Source of the DNA: Oopsacas minuta
Lineage: Eukaryota; Porifera; Hexactinellida; Lyssacinosida; Leucopsacidae
DNA length: 64,000 nt
Direction: 5' to 3'
Assembly (NCBI GenBank): GCA_024704765.1
Contig: JAKMXF010000055.1
Location: 139,630-203,629, forward strand
Both the position numbers and the translations under genes were made by a program. Below are positions 9,147-20,948 of the stretch, one piece after another (position 1 is the first letter of the stretch; every line of letters starts with the position of its first letter). The notes beneath the pieces were generated by a model. It ran no database searches. It had not been told where the DNA came from and worked only from the letters and a program-made list of their open reading frames with translations.

Positions 9147-12100
9147 CTAAAGTAAACAAACAATATTATACACAATATATTCGTGGAATATTTTGATAAT
9201 TTAAAAATTATAATTATAATAATAATTATAATAAATGACGTGTAATTAAGTATTAACGCAATACAATAAATGAAACTTACCAGTTTGGCACGTTAGAATC
9301 ACTCTGTTATAACAATAGCTAGATAAATAAGAGTCATAGCAATCTGCTATCTTTGTAGTTGTATCATTACACCCATAAACATAAAAATTCGGCGTATAAG
9401 TATAGCGTGTTTCATATCGCTCTAATTTATGTGAAGTTGCTTTTGGATAACCAAGCTGTTGACAAGCAATATCAGCTAAGAAATCTTCATCGATGTCAGA
9501 ATAATAAAAATAATAATAATAATCGAAACAGACGAATCCCCAGTCATAGCCTAAGTACATCTCAAGATACCCTTCTGTAACATTTGAAAGTTGAAGTGTG
9601 CCAGTTGCTAAAATAGGTGTATTAATTCAAAATACAAAATATCAGTAGATAGAGAGATCGACTGATATTCTGAGGAATTTATTTTAAAAGTTAATGGGCC
9701 GTTAATTCCGGACCCTAAATTATAGTTCCGAACCCAAACGGACCTCAAGCTCTGGCCTGGCCTGCGACCTCTATCAGTAGGTGTCATAATACAACTGGCT
9801 ATCATTTGGATCTTAGGGTAGATACTAAATACCGGCTCTAAAAACATTGGACTCACAAACCCCTTCACAAATTTCTCGGTATTTGAAATTAGCTACAATT
9901 AATTGACCAGCTATCTGATAAAGTAAATTATTTGAATATTCTAGTGTATTTCATATTACCTGGTCGGTTACACCAAACAGCAACTGCTCTTGTTGATGTA
10001 GAGGTTAGATGTGTGATAGAACAATAACACAGGCTTGCTTCATTCCCTACACACTCGTGTTGGTATGAGTGGACATTGTATCCAAATGTAAGATTCGAAA
10101 TTTCGTAAGAGGTATAACTTATCGCATCAGTTCCAAAGTTTTCATGGCAGACTACATCAGCATTAGTCATTGTAAATCCTTCGCTATTTAAATAAAACCA
10201 TTCTTTTCCACTGTAATACTGTACAACAACAGTGCCTTCGTCTGCATCATGAGCGAGAGCTTCACAACCATCTAAATGCATTGAATGAATTATTTTACCT
10301 CAATGTTTCTTGCCATTTTCCATTCTTCTAGTGTGTCACAAAAATTCCTATTTCGAGTGCAATTTTCATCCGTCAAAATGAAAAATTTGTTATTTGTTTA
10401 GTTATTGTACTTAACTTTAATTTTTATAGCCTCTTGGCTATATATAGACTAATTCGATGAACGTGAAGAGCAAAAATGTTATCACCTACAGATACGTACA
10501 TATTCGAGAATCCACAATAGAAGGTGTAGTATAATAATGGAACTAACCTACTGTACAAGTTAAGTATACATGTTCATAACTACCACAATTATGAACAGTT
10601 GTATGCTCGCATTCCAAGATATTTGTTTCACTTCCGGTGCATTGAACATCGTCGAGACTAAAGACATTAGTATAGTTAGGATGGTACTGGTATATTTCAA
10701 AGCTTGATGCTCTCTTGAATCCAAGAATTCTGCAAACTACGTTAGAATCCACCATATCCCAATAATCATCACATACGAAACCATACCCATTATTATATAC
10801 TGAAATGAGACCTTCGTGACCATGAGAAAGTTGAATATAACCATTTTCTAAAAAATAGTGCAAACTTGATAGCAAAAAGTATCTGGAGATTCCAAACACA
10901 CGTATACTCTTATAATATATATAAAGTAGACCAGTATGAATTGAGCCAATCACTTTGCCAGAATCAGAACTGTACGCATGCTCAGTAAATCAAGGCAACA
11001 CCTTTTTGGCTTAATCGGGTCAAAATGGCCCGATGTGACCCTATTAAACCAAGTCTACTGTATTATAAATATTTAATTGTATGGACAGTCAATTCCGGTT
11101 ATATCGAGGCTCAAGTGACCGGAATGAACACTTCAATAAAAGTGGAGTTCGATATACCCGTGTAGTTTACTTTACTTTGCTGTGTAGGTCCATATTTGTA
11201 CAATTTCAGACCAATATCATCGGGTATTTCTATATACTCGTGATAGATTGACTATATACAACCATACATGTTCGCTCTGTAAACAGTTTATACCTGGAAG
11301 ATTGCATTGTACTTCTGCTATGTTGTTATTTGCACATTCAGTCAGACTGGAAGGGCATTCACATAGAGATGACTCAGTGCCATTGCAAGTGTAGACATAT
11401 TTGCTTATTGGGTATTGGTTCCTCTGTGCTGTTAAAACAGATGGGAAATGAGTGAGGGTGCCTACTTGAGCATTCTCACGACAGACAACTTCTGCATTTT
11501 TATCAGTAAATCCATCTCCACATATATAGAAGAATTCAGCCTCAAAAACTCGAATTGGAGTTGGTGTTCGACTTGATATATGTGGGTAAGTTTCACATGA
11601 ATCTAAGAAATGGAAATATAATAACTATCAGGATTGACCTCTACGTAGTTGAAAATAATAATAGAGATCGTACAATTGAAAGTATTTCCTAATTATATGA
11701 TTAGAACATGGTTTCTAATCACTAATGGGTGATGGGCACTTTTTGAATAAAATTATGTATCATGACCACACTTAAGTCGATTCGTGGTTCAGGCAGGCAC
11801 GTAGCTACGGGGGGGCAAGGGGGGGCAGTCGCCCCCCAAAAGTTCTTCTCGCCCCCCCAGATAAATTTGGAAGTTTTCGTTTTTATATACAATGTAGTTA
11901 GCTTATTAGTAATATTGCTCTATTAGCAACCAGCTTTCGGGTCCCAAACGGGATTATAATGTTAATTTCGTTGCCCTATTAGCAACCAAATCTCTGCAAA
12001 ATCCGAGTTGCTAATAAGCGAACTCCACTGTAATTAATAGCCTATGTACTTCAACTGGATCGTCAAAACTATGAAATTAATAACTCGCGTTGCGATGATG

Positions 12101-15100
12101 GTTTTAATACTAGACAGGAAGTAACGCTCATTGATAGTAAACTTGTTCTATTTTGACAGGCACTGAATTTCTACTATAATTTTAATTGAATTACCACGAC
12201 CTCTAGTAATTGTTGTCAGAAGTTAGACTGTCCATTGAAGTAATTGAAGCATTGGTGATGCTCTTAGGGTTTCAGTTTTCAAAGCTTGTTTTGAAATTTA
12301 CACATGAGTGAAGCCAATTTCGGATATTCTCTATAAGTTATAAAGTCACTCTATTGTCTATATCTCATATCTTTCACATTTTCTGTTCTTCAATCAGTTC
12401 AGTGACTCGTATCTCTAACAATTCTAGATGACTAAAAGACTACAACAAAGCAAAGTTCAGGCATATTTTAAAAGAAATCGAATAGAAATCGAAGATCATG
12501 TCGTCTCTTCAAATTATGAGGAGGTAGAGCCTGTTGTTACGAGTCTTCAAGTTTCGACCCCTTTAACTTCCGATTCTTGTACAACTATTTCAACTCCAAG
12601 TTTAAACACGACTCATATACAATCACCAATTGTGACTGTAAATGATTTGCCAAAAATGGTGAGAAACCGAGGCAGCCTTCTATTATCTTCCCAAAAAATG
12701 AGGCCGGTAGACATTTTAGTACTCATTGGTATGCCCAATTCTCCTGGATAGAGTATAGCAAGAACTCGATGCTATATTTTGCCAACCGTGTCGGCTTTTT
12801 GGAGGATCAACAGCTGAAGCAACTTTTTCAACAAAAGGACTTTGTGACTGGAGGAAACTTGGCGACAAGTGCAGGAAGCACGATAGTTCTGTGTGTCATA
12901 TGGCAGCTGTTGAAACACAGAAAGTCTGGGCAATTCATCAAATAATAGGGACGGTAGATAAGCAACTGGATCCAAATTTTCGAAATGAGAAATTCATAGA
13001 TGACAATCGGAAACATTTAATGACTGTTCTTGACATTATTACTTTTTGTGCCAAACAAGATATTCCTCTTCGAGGAGATGATGAATCAGATCAGTCGCTT
13101 AATAAAGGGAACTTTCTTGAAATATTAGAACTTTTAGGAAAATATGATAGCAATGTGACCAAGAGGATAGAAAGTCTTCCAGGAAATGCAAAAATGCTAA
13201 GTCCAGATATTCAAAATGATTTGTTTACATCACTCGCTTCAGTGCTTCTAGACTATGTTAAAAGTGAAGTAGAAATCGCGTCTTGTTATGCTATTCTAGC
13301 TGACGAAGTAAAAGATGCATCTAAGAAGGAGTTGTTAGGTGCTTCTTTGCGATATATCCATAAAGGTAATGTCCGAGAAAGAGCTATTGGCTTTATTGAA
13401 TTGAAGGACATGGATGCGGGCACCATCTCTGAAAAACTGATAGAGCTACTTAAGCCTTTTGAGCTCGATCCTCTGAAATGTGTAGGGCAGGGTTACGACG
13501 GGGCTAGTGTTATGTCAGGAATACACGGTGGTGTCCAAGCCCGCATGAAAGGAGCAGGTTATCGCAATGCCACATATGTTCATTGTGCTTCACATAGGCT
13601 TAACTTAGTATTAGCTGCAACTGCTGAACGACATCCTCTGATGAAATCTTTCTTTGATATATTGGATTTGACGTATTCGTTCATGAATGAAACAAAGCGA
13701 CATGCAGTTTTCATAGACATCCAGGATGAGCGCTATCCCAACGTCCAAGCTCTTGAACTTGCACGTTCATGTAGTACTCGTTGGTCTTCCCGTTCTTTGG
13801 AGGTGGAAAGGTTCTGCGTCGGTTTGATTGCATACTTGATACTTTAAGCATATTTGGAAATGATAATGATGCAGACACAAGTTTAGCAGCTAAATCTTTA
13901 CTAGGTAGTCTACAAACAAAGAAATTTATGACCATCTTAGTTTACTTTGGTAGGCTGTATGATTACTCTGATTTTTGCACTAAAGCTTTTCAGAAGTCGA
14001 CAGCAACTGTTTCTTCTTGTTTGATATTACTTGCCGATCTGAGGGAAAGGTTGGTCAATTTCGATTTTGACAAGGTTGTCGAATATGCCAAAGATTTGTC
14101 TGGTAAATATGAAATCGAAAATTTTGATGTAAGAGACACAATCAGGCAACGGCGTCTTCCAGAAAGGTTTAGAGAAGGATATCTAAATAGCTCTGTTGGA
14201 CACACAAACGCATCCAACTTTGAAGAGCTTGAAATATTGTTACGCCAAAATGTCCGCGAGATCTTAGCAGAATTGGATGCCCGTTTTGGTACAGATCAAT
14301 CAGGCATCATGAAGGCTGCTGATTGCTGCTTACCAAGATCTCAAAACTTTCTTAACAAACAGGAATTGAATACACTATCTGAACTGTATGCAATAGATAT
14401 CAAAGATTGTGAAATAGAAGTTTTCCGTTCGTTTATTGCTCGGAAAGATGAATCTCAGCTAAATACTTTGATCGATGTACTGGATGTGATTGACAAAGAT
14501 ATTTTCCCTGATGTTTTCAACTTATACCAAGTTCTTGTGACTATCCCTCAGACGTCTTGCAAGGTTGAGAGAATGTTCTCATCTGTTAAGAGAATAAAAA
14601 CACGTTTGCGCTTACAAATGACCACTGAGCGTCTCAACCATCTTGCCCTGTTATCTATTGAAAAAGATATTGCAGAAACACTTTGTTATAATGATGTGAT
14701 CGAACATTTTAAGCAGACGAAGCACCGCCGCTTTCTTTTGTAATGTCAAATAGTATCCCTGAATTGAGTTTAGTATCTTAATAAATGCTCTTACTATAAT
14801 GTAGACTAATCTAATGCTCCCTAGCCTAGTAATCTGGTACTTTATGAATTAAAAAGGTTATACATGTAAGAAAAGGAGACTGGGTCGTACTTGTTATACA
14901 CAAGTAATTAACTTTTCAAAAATATTTATCCCTGCAATTGCCCTCACGAAATACTTCTTGCCCCCCTGAATGTCTTGCTCTAGCTACGTGCCTGGGTTCA
15001 GGTTTGGTCACGTTTCGTTAAAATATTCAAGGAAAATGAACTTGACTAACAAATGACGTAAAATATCTCTGCATCCATAGTTTAGCCAATTTTGGTTATA

Positions 15101-17433
15101 TGGCCAGTATTGATCACAGGTTAAGAAACCATGTACAGTCGAAACTGGTTTTTCTTACAGTTTTTCGTGTAAAGAAATAGTAGAAATTATGGTTTCTGCT
15201 GTATTAGAATAAATGTACATACTTGTTGCACAAGTCAGCTGAACATGTTCAAAAGATGAACAAGAGGATACATAAGCTTTTGAATAGCGGCAATCTGTTA
15301 TGGTCTGTTCAGTTCCATAACAATAAAGATAGTTTATCTTAGGTTCGAGAGGATTTTCAATATAGTTGCCAGTTGTAAATGATTCAGCTTGTATGAAGCC
15401 TAGAGTCCTGCATGCAACATTTGCCTCCTTCAAGTCAAAGGAATCATCACACACATAACCCCAACTGCCTTCATAATATATCTCAAGGATTTGATCGGTA
15501 AGTCTCAAATTTCCCTCTTCTAAAATTTAACAACATTTATTAATATTTCGTCGAATCATGTATATAAAATGATGGGGAATACCTGGAGTATAACATTCGA
15601 CAGTTGCAATTTTATCAGTCTCACAATCTTGTTGGGTAACTGTGCAATCACATAGAGTATTGTTACTTTCATACCCGTCACATTCATATCTGTATGGAGA
15701 GATTGGGTAATTGCTAGTTGTATTATTTACACTAACACTGCCTATTTCACGTAGTCCTGTATAACCGTTATCCTTGCATAGTTTTATCGCTGCATATTGG
15801 TTTAATCCATTAGAACAAATGTAATTCCAACCAACATCTGCGAAATGTAATGCAACTTCTTTTACAGTATCTTCTGGAGCCAATAAATCGCTTTCACAGT
15901 CTATATAATGAATAAGGTTAGATGTAAAGTATTCTTAAATTAGGCATTTCTGATGCCAAATATTTTATATTTTATATCCAGCGTTATGAAACACATGATA
16001 GAAGCGAGGCAAGATGGGAACATGGATCCTTCGAATTTAAATGTGAATTTCAAACTAAAATCCTGACGACTCAATTTACCTATATGTATATGTTAGCGGC
16101 CGATATTGTTGTCGAGATATATTCTACGAATTTCTCAGTGTTGAGAAAGGTTAATTTGCTGGACAAGTAGTGTAAAGTCACTTTATATTCTGAGGGGAGA
16201 GGGTTTTAATACAAAAATCTCGCCGATTAAATCGTCCGCTGACATATAGTACGCATAAGTAAACCAAATCGATGTATATAATTCAGGCTCCAATTCAATT
16301 ATTTATATATATTTTAAACTAATTTATGCTAGCTAATCTGTAATCTATGATGCCAATATTTGTCTATTTTCAATTGTAGATTATGAATCTACCAGGATCA
16401 GAAGCGGCATAGATGCGTTCAGTACTTGAATTTTCATTCGAAATATTAGTTTATAGATTCTAAATCCTGACAACCCTAATATTACTTTGGAGTATGCACA
16501 ATTTCTTATAACCTGATTATTATCTTGTTGAAATATTTATCATGAAAAGATACAGCAAATCTTACTCGACAATACACAAATGAGGTATTCAAGCGAATAG
16601 CCATTGAGGAAAAATAATTCTGTTCCCTCAATGACAGATACTGAATGCTAGAAATTCCTTTAAAAAATCTTATACCCATAACAAACTGACAGCACCTACA
16701 ACGACAAAATTAATTCAATAAACAAAAAATTGACATATTGAATTTCAAATGGGTTGGAAAGTAATTTAATACTGGATACTAGCCTCTTTCAAAAATGGTT
16801 CAGAGAATAAACTGGATAGACATTGTTATCTCTGATTTAATCTATGAATTTACACCAATTTATTTAGTAATAACGTAAATGTGAATTTGATAATTTTACA
16901 ATTGCTGATATTGCAATGATAGTATCAGCAATTGTAGAATTATTAAATTCACTGCGATAGTTGATTCTAACTACAAAAGCTCTAATTCCTTAAAGATTTA
17001 GACATTGGAAGTTATACTATATGATTATTTCACAAATAGATTTGGTGAATTTTTCGCAAATAATCAGAAAATTCTGAATAATATTGGTTATATACTCTCG
17101 TTACGCGGAATCTAGAGGATCGGGATAGTTACCAAGATATAAGCGGAGTTCAATATATAAACTGATGAAATTCATGTTACTTTGGTGGTTTGGGACTTAT
17201 TTGTACAAATTCAGACTTCAATGCAAACGATCTTGACATATCCATGTTCGATATAACTGGAGTTGACTGTAATGTAGATAATAAATATGTTACAGTAAGG
17301 ATACGGAATTAATCAAAATAAATCAATTAGTGTAACATGTGTTGTTTTCTAACTCACTTTGTCCATGCACAATGTATTGAAGAGACAGTTGTAGCACTAC
17401 ATAGAGTAATAGTATACTGATTTTGAATTTCAT
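9025..17433 (-). CDS. Multi-domain SRCR protein with signal peptide (3' end lost at the gap)
   Basis: Exons on the minus strand: 17358-17433, 15583-15900, 15223-15519, 11294-11602, 10548-10847, 9960-10271, 9281-9607 and 9025-9146 (cut by the N). Every full domain exon is a multiple of three and has phase 1 at both ends, so the frame is continuous. Exon 1 encodes a signal peptide. The domains alternate between a divergent type A (starts G/N-C-E, contains WxYIC or FFYIC, ends C.C...V.C...PG) and a canonical SRCR type B (GSWGYVCDD / GYGFVCDD, ANVACRTLGF / SNVVCRILGF, HVQLTC / HVYLTC). SRCR domains act outside the cell in ligand recognition, adhesion or innate immunity. Whether a membrane anchor follows is unknown. 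A hAT transposon occupies the intron between exons 3 and 4. Confidence 0.85.
9281..9607 (-). CDS. SRCR gene exon 7: canonical SRCR domain with a Tyr run (type B3)
   Basis: 109 codons, phase 1-1, donor GTAAGT. Opens TGTLQLSNVTEGYLEMYLG, then DWGFVCFD. An AAT-type microsatellite (about 9500-9525) encodes a run of Tyr with one Phe where other domains have four to six polar residues. ACQQLGYPKA and VILTC follow. Confidence 0.85.
9960..10271 (-). CDS. SRCR gene exon 6: divergent SRCR domain (type A3)
   Basis: 104 codons, phase 1-1. DGCEALAHD start, GKEWFYLNSEGFTMTNADVVC core, CYCSITHL and AVWCNRPG end. The first core Cys of types A1 and A2 (YIC) is a Leu here (FYL). Confidence 0.82.
10548..10847 (-). 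CDS. SRCR gene exon 5: canonical SRCR domain (type B2)
   Basis: 100 codons. ENGYIQLSHG, GYGFVCDDYWD, SNVVCRILGF, DVQCTGSETNILEC and HVYLTC. The phase-1 donor must be the GTTAGT at 10547; the nearer GTAGGT would break the phase. Confidence 0.88.
11294..11602 (-). CDS. SRCR gene exon 4: divergent SRCR domain (type A2)
   Basis: 103 codons, phase 1-1, acceptor TTCTTAG, donor CCAG|GTATAA. SCETYPHI start, FFYICGDGFTDKNAEVVCREN core, and a CECPSSLTEC...AEVQCNLPG end. Same layout as exons 2 and 6. It lies just downstream of the hAT insertion. Confidence 0.85.
11794..14994 (+). mobile_element. Complete hAT transposon, 3,201 bp
   Basis: Terminal inverted repeats CAGGCACGTAGCTA at 11794 and its complement ending at 14994. 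Perfect 8-bp target duplication GGTTCAGG at 11786-11793 and 14995-15002. Eight-base duplications and CAG-type ends define hAT. The element sits in an SRCR intron on the opposite strand to the gene. G/C-rich tracts flank both ends just inside the inverted repeats. Confidence 0.97.
12428..14743 (+). pseudogene. hAT transposase (ZMYM/TTF-finger type), frameshifted
   Basis: Starts MTKRLQQSKVQAYF at 12428. It continues with a TTF-type zinc-finger region (about 12,660-12,900, with a CQPCRLFGG motif), a long RNase-H-like central part (GYDGASVMSG; HCASHRLNLV) and the hAT C-terminal dimerisation block (CKVERMFSSVKRIKTRLR) ending at 14743. The reading frame must change at least three times: near 12,660, near 12,755 and near 13,795. 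No functional transposase can be made. The family is like ZMYM1 or the so-called 52 kDa repressor proteins, themselves hAT-derived. It could still be mobilised by a relative's transposase. Confidence 0.9.
15223..15519 (-). CDS. SRCR gene exon 3: canonical SRCR domain (type B1)
   Basis: 99 codons, phase 1-1. EGNLRLTD opening, GSWGYVCDDSFD, ANVACRTLGF and FEHVQLTC are textbook SRCR group motifs. Donor GTATGT. Confidence 0.9.
15583..15900 (-). CDS. SRCR gene exon 2: divergent SRCR domain (type A1)
   Basis: 106 codons, phase 1-1, acceptor ATATAG, donor CCAG|GTATTC. It begins with a Cys close to the N-terminus, has GWNYICSNG, and closes with CDCTVTQQDC...ATVECYTPG. The Cys spacing resembles SRCR, but the classical WG.VCDD signature is replaced. 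Confidence 0.8.
15901..17357 (-). other. Large first intron of the SRCR gene
   Basis: About 1.46 kb with no exon I can support. It contains one small imperfect hairpin (16881-16952) and otherwise plain AT-rich sequence. Confidence 0.55.
16881..16952. repeat. 30-bp imperfect inverted repeat
   Basis: Arms 16881-16910 and 16923-16952 are complementary at 28 of 30 positions around a 12-nt loop; it may be a tiny foldback MITE. Confidence 0.75.
17358..17433 (-). CDS. SRCR gene exon 1: start codon and signal peptide
   Basis: ATG at 17433-17431 opens a 25-residue peptide with a short basic start (MKFK), a hydrophobic core (ISILLLYVVLQLSL) and a small-residue end (VHGQ). A GTGAGT donor in phase 1 follows, matching the phase of every downstream SRCR exon. 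This is a classic secretion signal exon, and it places the transcription start upstream of 17433. Confidence 0.8.
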
Positions 17434-17809
17434 AACGAAAAACAAATGCAATTTTATTTAATTATTAATTAAAGCAATAAATATCTAATTTTTATTGTAA
17501 CAGATATATTATTACTAAAATTTACTTTACTGCATAGAGCAGATATTTATAGATAATTTCATGACAAGGAAGACTATACGTGGAAACGATACTCTGTTTG
17601 TTATTTATGGCAAATAACTTGATATCTTGTTTATGACAATCCCAGTATATAACTCTGAAATGTAATGGGAAGGCTAAAGAGCTGAACTTTGAGAGCATAA
17701 TTTAATCCTCACATACTTAAAGACACAAATAGTTAATTTGTAATGTGGAAACACCCATTTAAGGGCGTGTTTATAAAGTATTATATTTATTGAAGAGTAA
17801 TTTAATTAA

Positions 17810-19010
17810 TTAAGAAAGTAATCTGAATTTAATACTACTGAGAAAATTAATACGAAGATCAAAGTATTCTATCGTCTCATTCATCTGTATTGTCTTCTTC
17901 CCAATCTCAGAGGATTTATAGGTATTTGTCTTTTTGAAAGCGTAGAATATTCTGCATAGAGTTATACAGAGTATTATAAAGTTGATGAATATTATGACGT
18001 ACACAGGGGCAACAAACACATATGCATATGCTAGGCTGTAATTTATGAAGCAAAGCTCTGTGCGTTCGTAAATATTATTATCGAAACCTAAAATGAGGTT
18101 TATGACAGGGATTAAAATAGGTGTGGTCCATCCAATCACAAAAAGTATTGGATGTATCATTCTTTTTCGCATTGTACCAAAATGAGAAATGTTGAAAAAA
18201 TTACGTAGTAACAAAAGTGTTCATAAATTTTTGAGAATTTGTCGTAGAGATTTTTGATGTATTTATTAATTGACGAGATTTGTGAAATAACAAGCTTTGG
18301 CAAAATTAATTCGATTTTTCTAAGAATAGTAAGTATCAAAAATTTCCGAAAAATATCTAAAGTACAGGGAAAATGCCGTAAAATATTGAATTATCGGGAA
18401 ATGGCGGAAAAATATTCAAAATTACAATTTTGTTCGTTATTTTCTGATATTTTCGATATTTTCAATATTTTTGAAATCCAGATATCGACATTCTCGATAA
18501 ATATCAGAATATACGATACTCTAGAATTTTTCTTGATTTCCAAAATACCGGTATTAAAACTTGGAGTAATGTGTATATTGAACATGAATTACCTATGGTG
18601 ATTGAGTATAAGATCAGTAATCCAATACAAAACATCCAGGAGAAAAGTGCTAACCATATATAGTGCATTAGAAAAGCGACAGCCTTGCACAAATCAACAT
18701 TAACCCTGAATATCGAAGAAGATAAAACAATGCCACATTTAAGAACATTGCAAGATGGCAGTTGAAGTAGACAACATTCGCTTCGATCTTGAAGAATCCT
18801 TTCCCAGCTGCGATAAATAGTATTAGAGAAAGCAAAAGGCAAATTAAAGACAGGCTACTCAGAATATAACTTAAATAATCGCATGCAAAGGTAATTTAGT
18901 GCGTCATCTGTGGTGTATATGGTGATACAAGGACAGCGAAACTTGTCAAATATTTTTCATAACAATCAATAGAAGATTCATTGAATATATTCCCTGTAGT
19001 GACATTCAAG
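17810..19010 (-). pseudogene. Adhesion-GPCR (class B) relic: GPS motif plus TM1-TM5
   Basis: Read on the minus strand, the order is that of an adhesion GPCR. A GPS-like segment (C-Y-E-K-Y-L-T-S-F-A-V-L-V-S-P) comes first. TM1 is LSLICLLLSLILFI, TM2 is HLAMFLNVALFYLL, TM3 is CKAVAFLMHYIWLALFSWMF, then TM4 (HPILFVIGWTTPILIPVINLI) and TM5 (AYVFVAPVYVIIFINFIILC). A TAA interrupts the frame between GPS and TM1. A frame change is needed between TM2 and TM3 (near 18,705). About 370 bp of non-coding sequence separates TM3 from TM4. TM6-TM7 are not found. The GPS has Tyr where the cleavage triad normally has His. With stop, frameshift and missing helices I call it a pseudogene, though sequence errors could account for part of the damage. 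Confidence 0.7.
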
Positions 19011-19398
19011 GTAGTAGTATTGAGAAACACAAAGGTAAATCATATAATGGATCATTTAGAGGATTTGCATTGAAGCTGATCTTAATCTATAGATGTAATT
19101 GGAATGATAAATGTGAGAAATACTTCAATTATGGTGTAACTTTGTTTTGAATAATAAGTATATTCAGCACAAAATAGTCTCACATTTAGTTGTCAAATTT
19201 TTCATAGATTTTACTTGCTTTGATTAATATTTCAATTTCCTATGAAATTTCATTTGCTCGTATGTAATACAGTGTAACTTCGACAAACGGGGACGCCAAA
19301 AAATGTTACCTAGTTCCCCCTTTATGTCAAATTCCTCGTTTATGGCGGTTCATTTGTACGGTCTAGGAAAAACCTCAAATATATTTCACTCCGTTTCA

Positions 19399-19456
19399 AA
19401 AATTCCCCGTTTCCACAGGCTCTGTTTGTGGAGAGCCTGTGGAAACGGGGAATTTT
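19399..19456. repeat. Perfect 25-bp inverted repeat with 8-nt loop
   Basis: Arms 19399-19423 and 19432-19456 are exactly complementary around GTTTGTGG. A transcript would fold into a very stable hairpin. The upstream text (ACTTCGACAAACGGGGACG) resembles a pogo-type MITE, so it may be the heart of one. Confidence 0.9.
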
Positions 19457-19680
19457 AGGAATCTGCCCAAATCAGCTTCTTCCGAAATACCCTCACGAAC
19501 ATCGTTTAGAATCTCTTCTTGTTCTATGCCTCCTACAACTTCTACCTAAAAGTTACGTAGACAAATCCAATAGCGTTGTGGGCATAACAATAGTAAGGAG
19601 TTGTTCTAGTATCATATTTAGTGTCTGTAGTCCAAGGAATAGAATGCTCTCATTAGAAACAGGCTGAAATTAGAATCTAG

Positions 19681-19798
19681 CAAGGTTGCAACTGAATATC
19701 AGTATTCGGTATTCGGTTGGACCAACCGAATAATATCAGTATTCAGTCAAGCAACTATTCATGAATACTGATGGTCGGTTCGATCGGTTTCAACCTTG
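19681..19798. mobile_element. hAT-type MITE, 118 bp
   Basis: Ends CAAGGTTGCAAC and (reverse) CAAGGTTGAAAC. Perfect 8-bp target duplication GAATCTAG at 19673-19680 and 19799-19806. The interior is built from repeats of an ATTCGGT-like word. Confidence 0.9.
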
Positions 19799-20173
19799 GA
19801 ATCTAGCCAATAATATTCAACAACTCCACTTTGTGCATAGCAATTGATAATTCTATAAGGTGATACAGAAATATTTGTAATAATTATCGACATGCGATAG
19901 GATTGGTGATAGAAAGAAGATTATCTAGAGAATTGATATCCTTCATTACATAGAGTATGATATACAATACTAATTAAATTCTAAGGCGTCTATAACATAT
20001 TATCGTATTAAGGGGCTGTTCATACGCTACAAGGGGAGGGGTGGTATGCGAAATGTAGCACCTAATTTTTTGTATACAACAGTGAAAAGGCGTGACACAG
20101 GGAGGGGAGGGGTTAAGATTCAGAGAATTATTGTCTGAACTGCCCCTAAACGTGTATATACGTTACCCGTGAT

Positions 20174-20948
20174 TATAGATTACTATATCATACAGATAGG
20201 AAAGTAGCCGAGGAACGAAAAGAATGAGGGGCCATTTGTGTAAATCTGAAAATGTTAAATTAACCCTTCAAAATTTGTGAATTGAACTTTTTAGGGTTAG
20301 AAGATGTGAAGACTACCTAAAAAGTTCAAACGGTCATCCTTCATCTTGTTTAGACGCATTCAAATCAAGACATCAAAATTCACACAAATGTTCATCAAAA
20401 GTAGAATTTTTGTACTTTTTGAAATTCTTGTATTTTGGTGAATTAATGCCCTCTATTTATTCATATGATATATAGAATTAGCACATTTTCTTTAGAATTG
20501 AATTCGTATCACATCATCATATCATATTTTTGAAAATTCATAAATCTATTTTTGATAAATATATTATTTTCATGTCTATGAAATATTTCATAAATTTTTC
20601 TTCCAAAAAGCTATCTTTAAAACATGGATTTAACTTGAGTTTGAAGTACATGTACGTATTCAAACATTATTAGTATAAAGTTAAATAAACTACATTTTGA
20701 ACAAAAATATTCGAGAAAATAGTCAAATTATATAAATGCTAACGTCATCGCATAAATCGCGCCTAAACGAGATGAAGGATGGCCGGTGGACTTGTTAAGT
20801 TGTCTTAACTGATCCTTACATTGTCCAACCTAAAATGTTCAATTCACAAATTTGAAGGGTTAATTTCACTTTTGTCAGATGTATATAAAGGCCTCTCGAT
20901 TTATTCGTAGCTCGACTACCTTCCTATCTGTATGATATAGTAGTCTAT
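20174..20948. mobile_element. Foldback element, about 775 bp
   Basis: Long imperfect inverted arms. The outer block ACTATATCATACAGATAGG occurs on the plus strand near 20180 and on the minus strand near 20945. Inner blocks (TTAACCCTTCAAA..TTTGTGAATTGAAC; CATCCTTCATCT) pair the same way. There is no coding capacity. The arms have diverged by substitutions and small gaps, so it is not recent. Confidence 0.75.

Noticed and set aside
9608-9868. 86-codon minus-strand open frame in the SRCR gene
   Set aside because: It lies in the intron between exons 6 and 7, has no domain character and would break the phase 1-1 exon chain.
11811-11870. G- and C-runs as a G-quadruplex regulatory site
   Set aside because: They lie just inside the hAT inverted ends and recur in reverse at the other end, so they belong to the transposon.
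20174-20948. Foldback region considered as a hairpin RNA gene
   Set aside because: Arms are diverged with gaps and the centre is long; a decayed foldback transposon is simpler.
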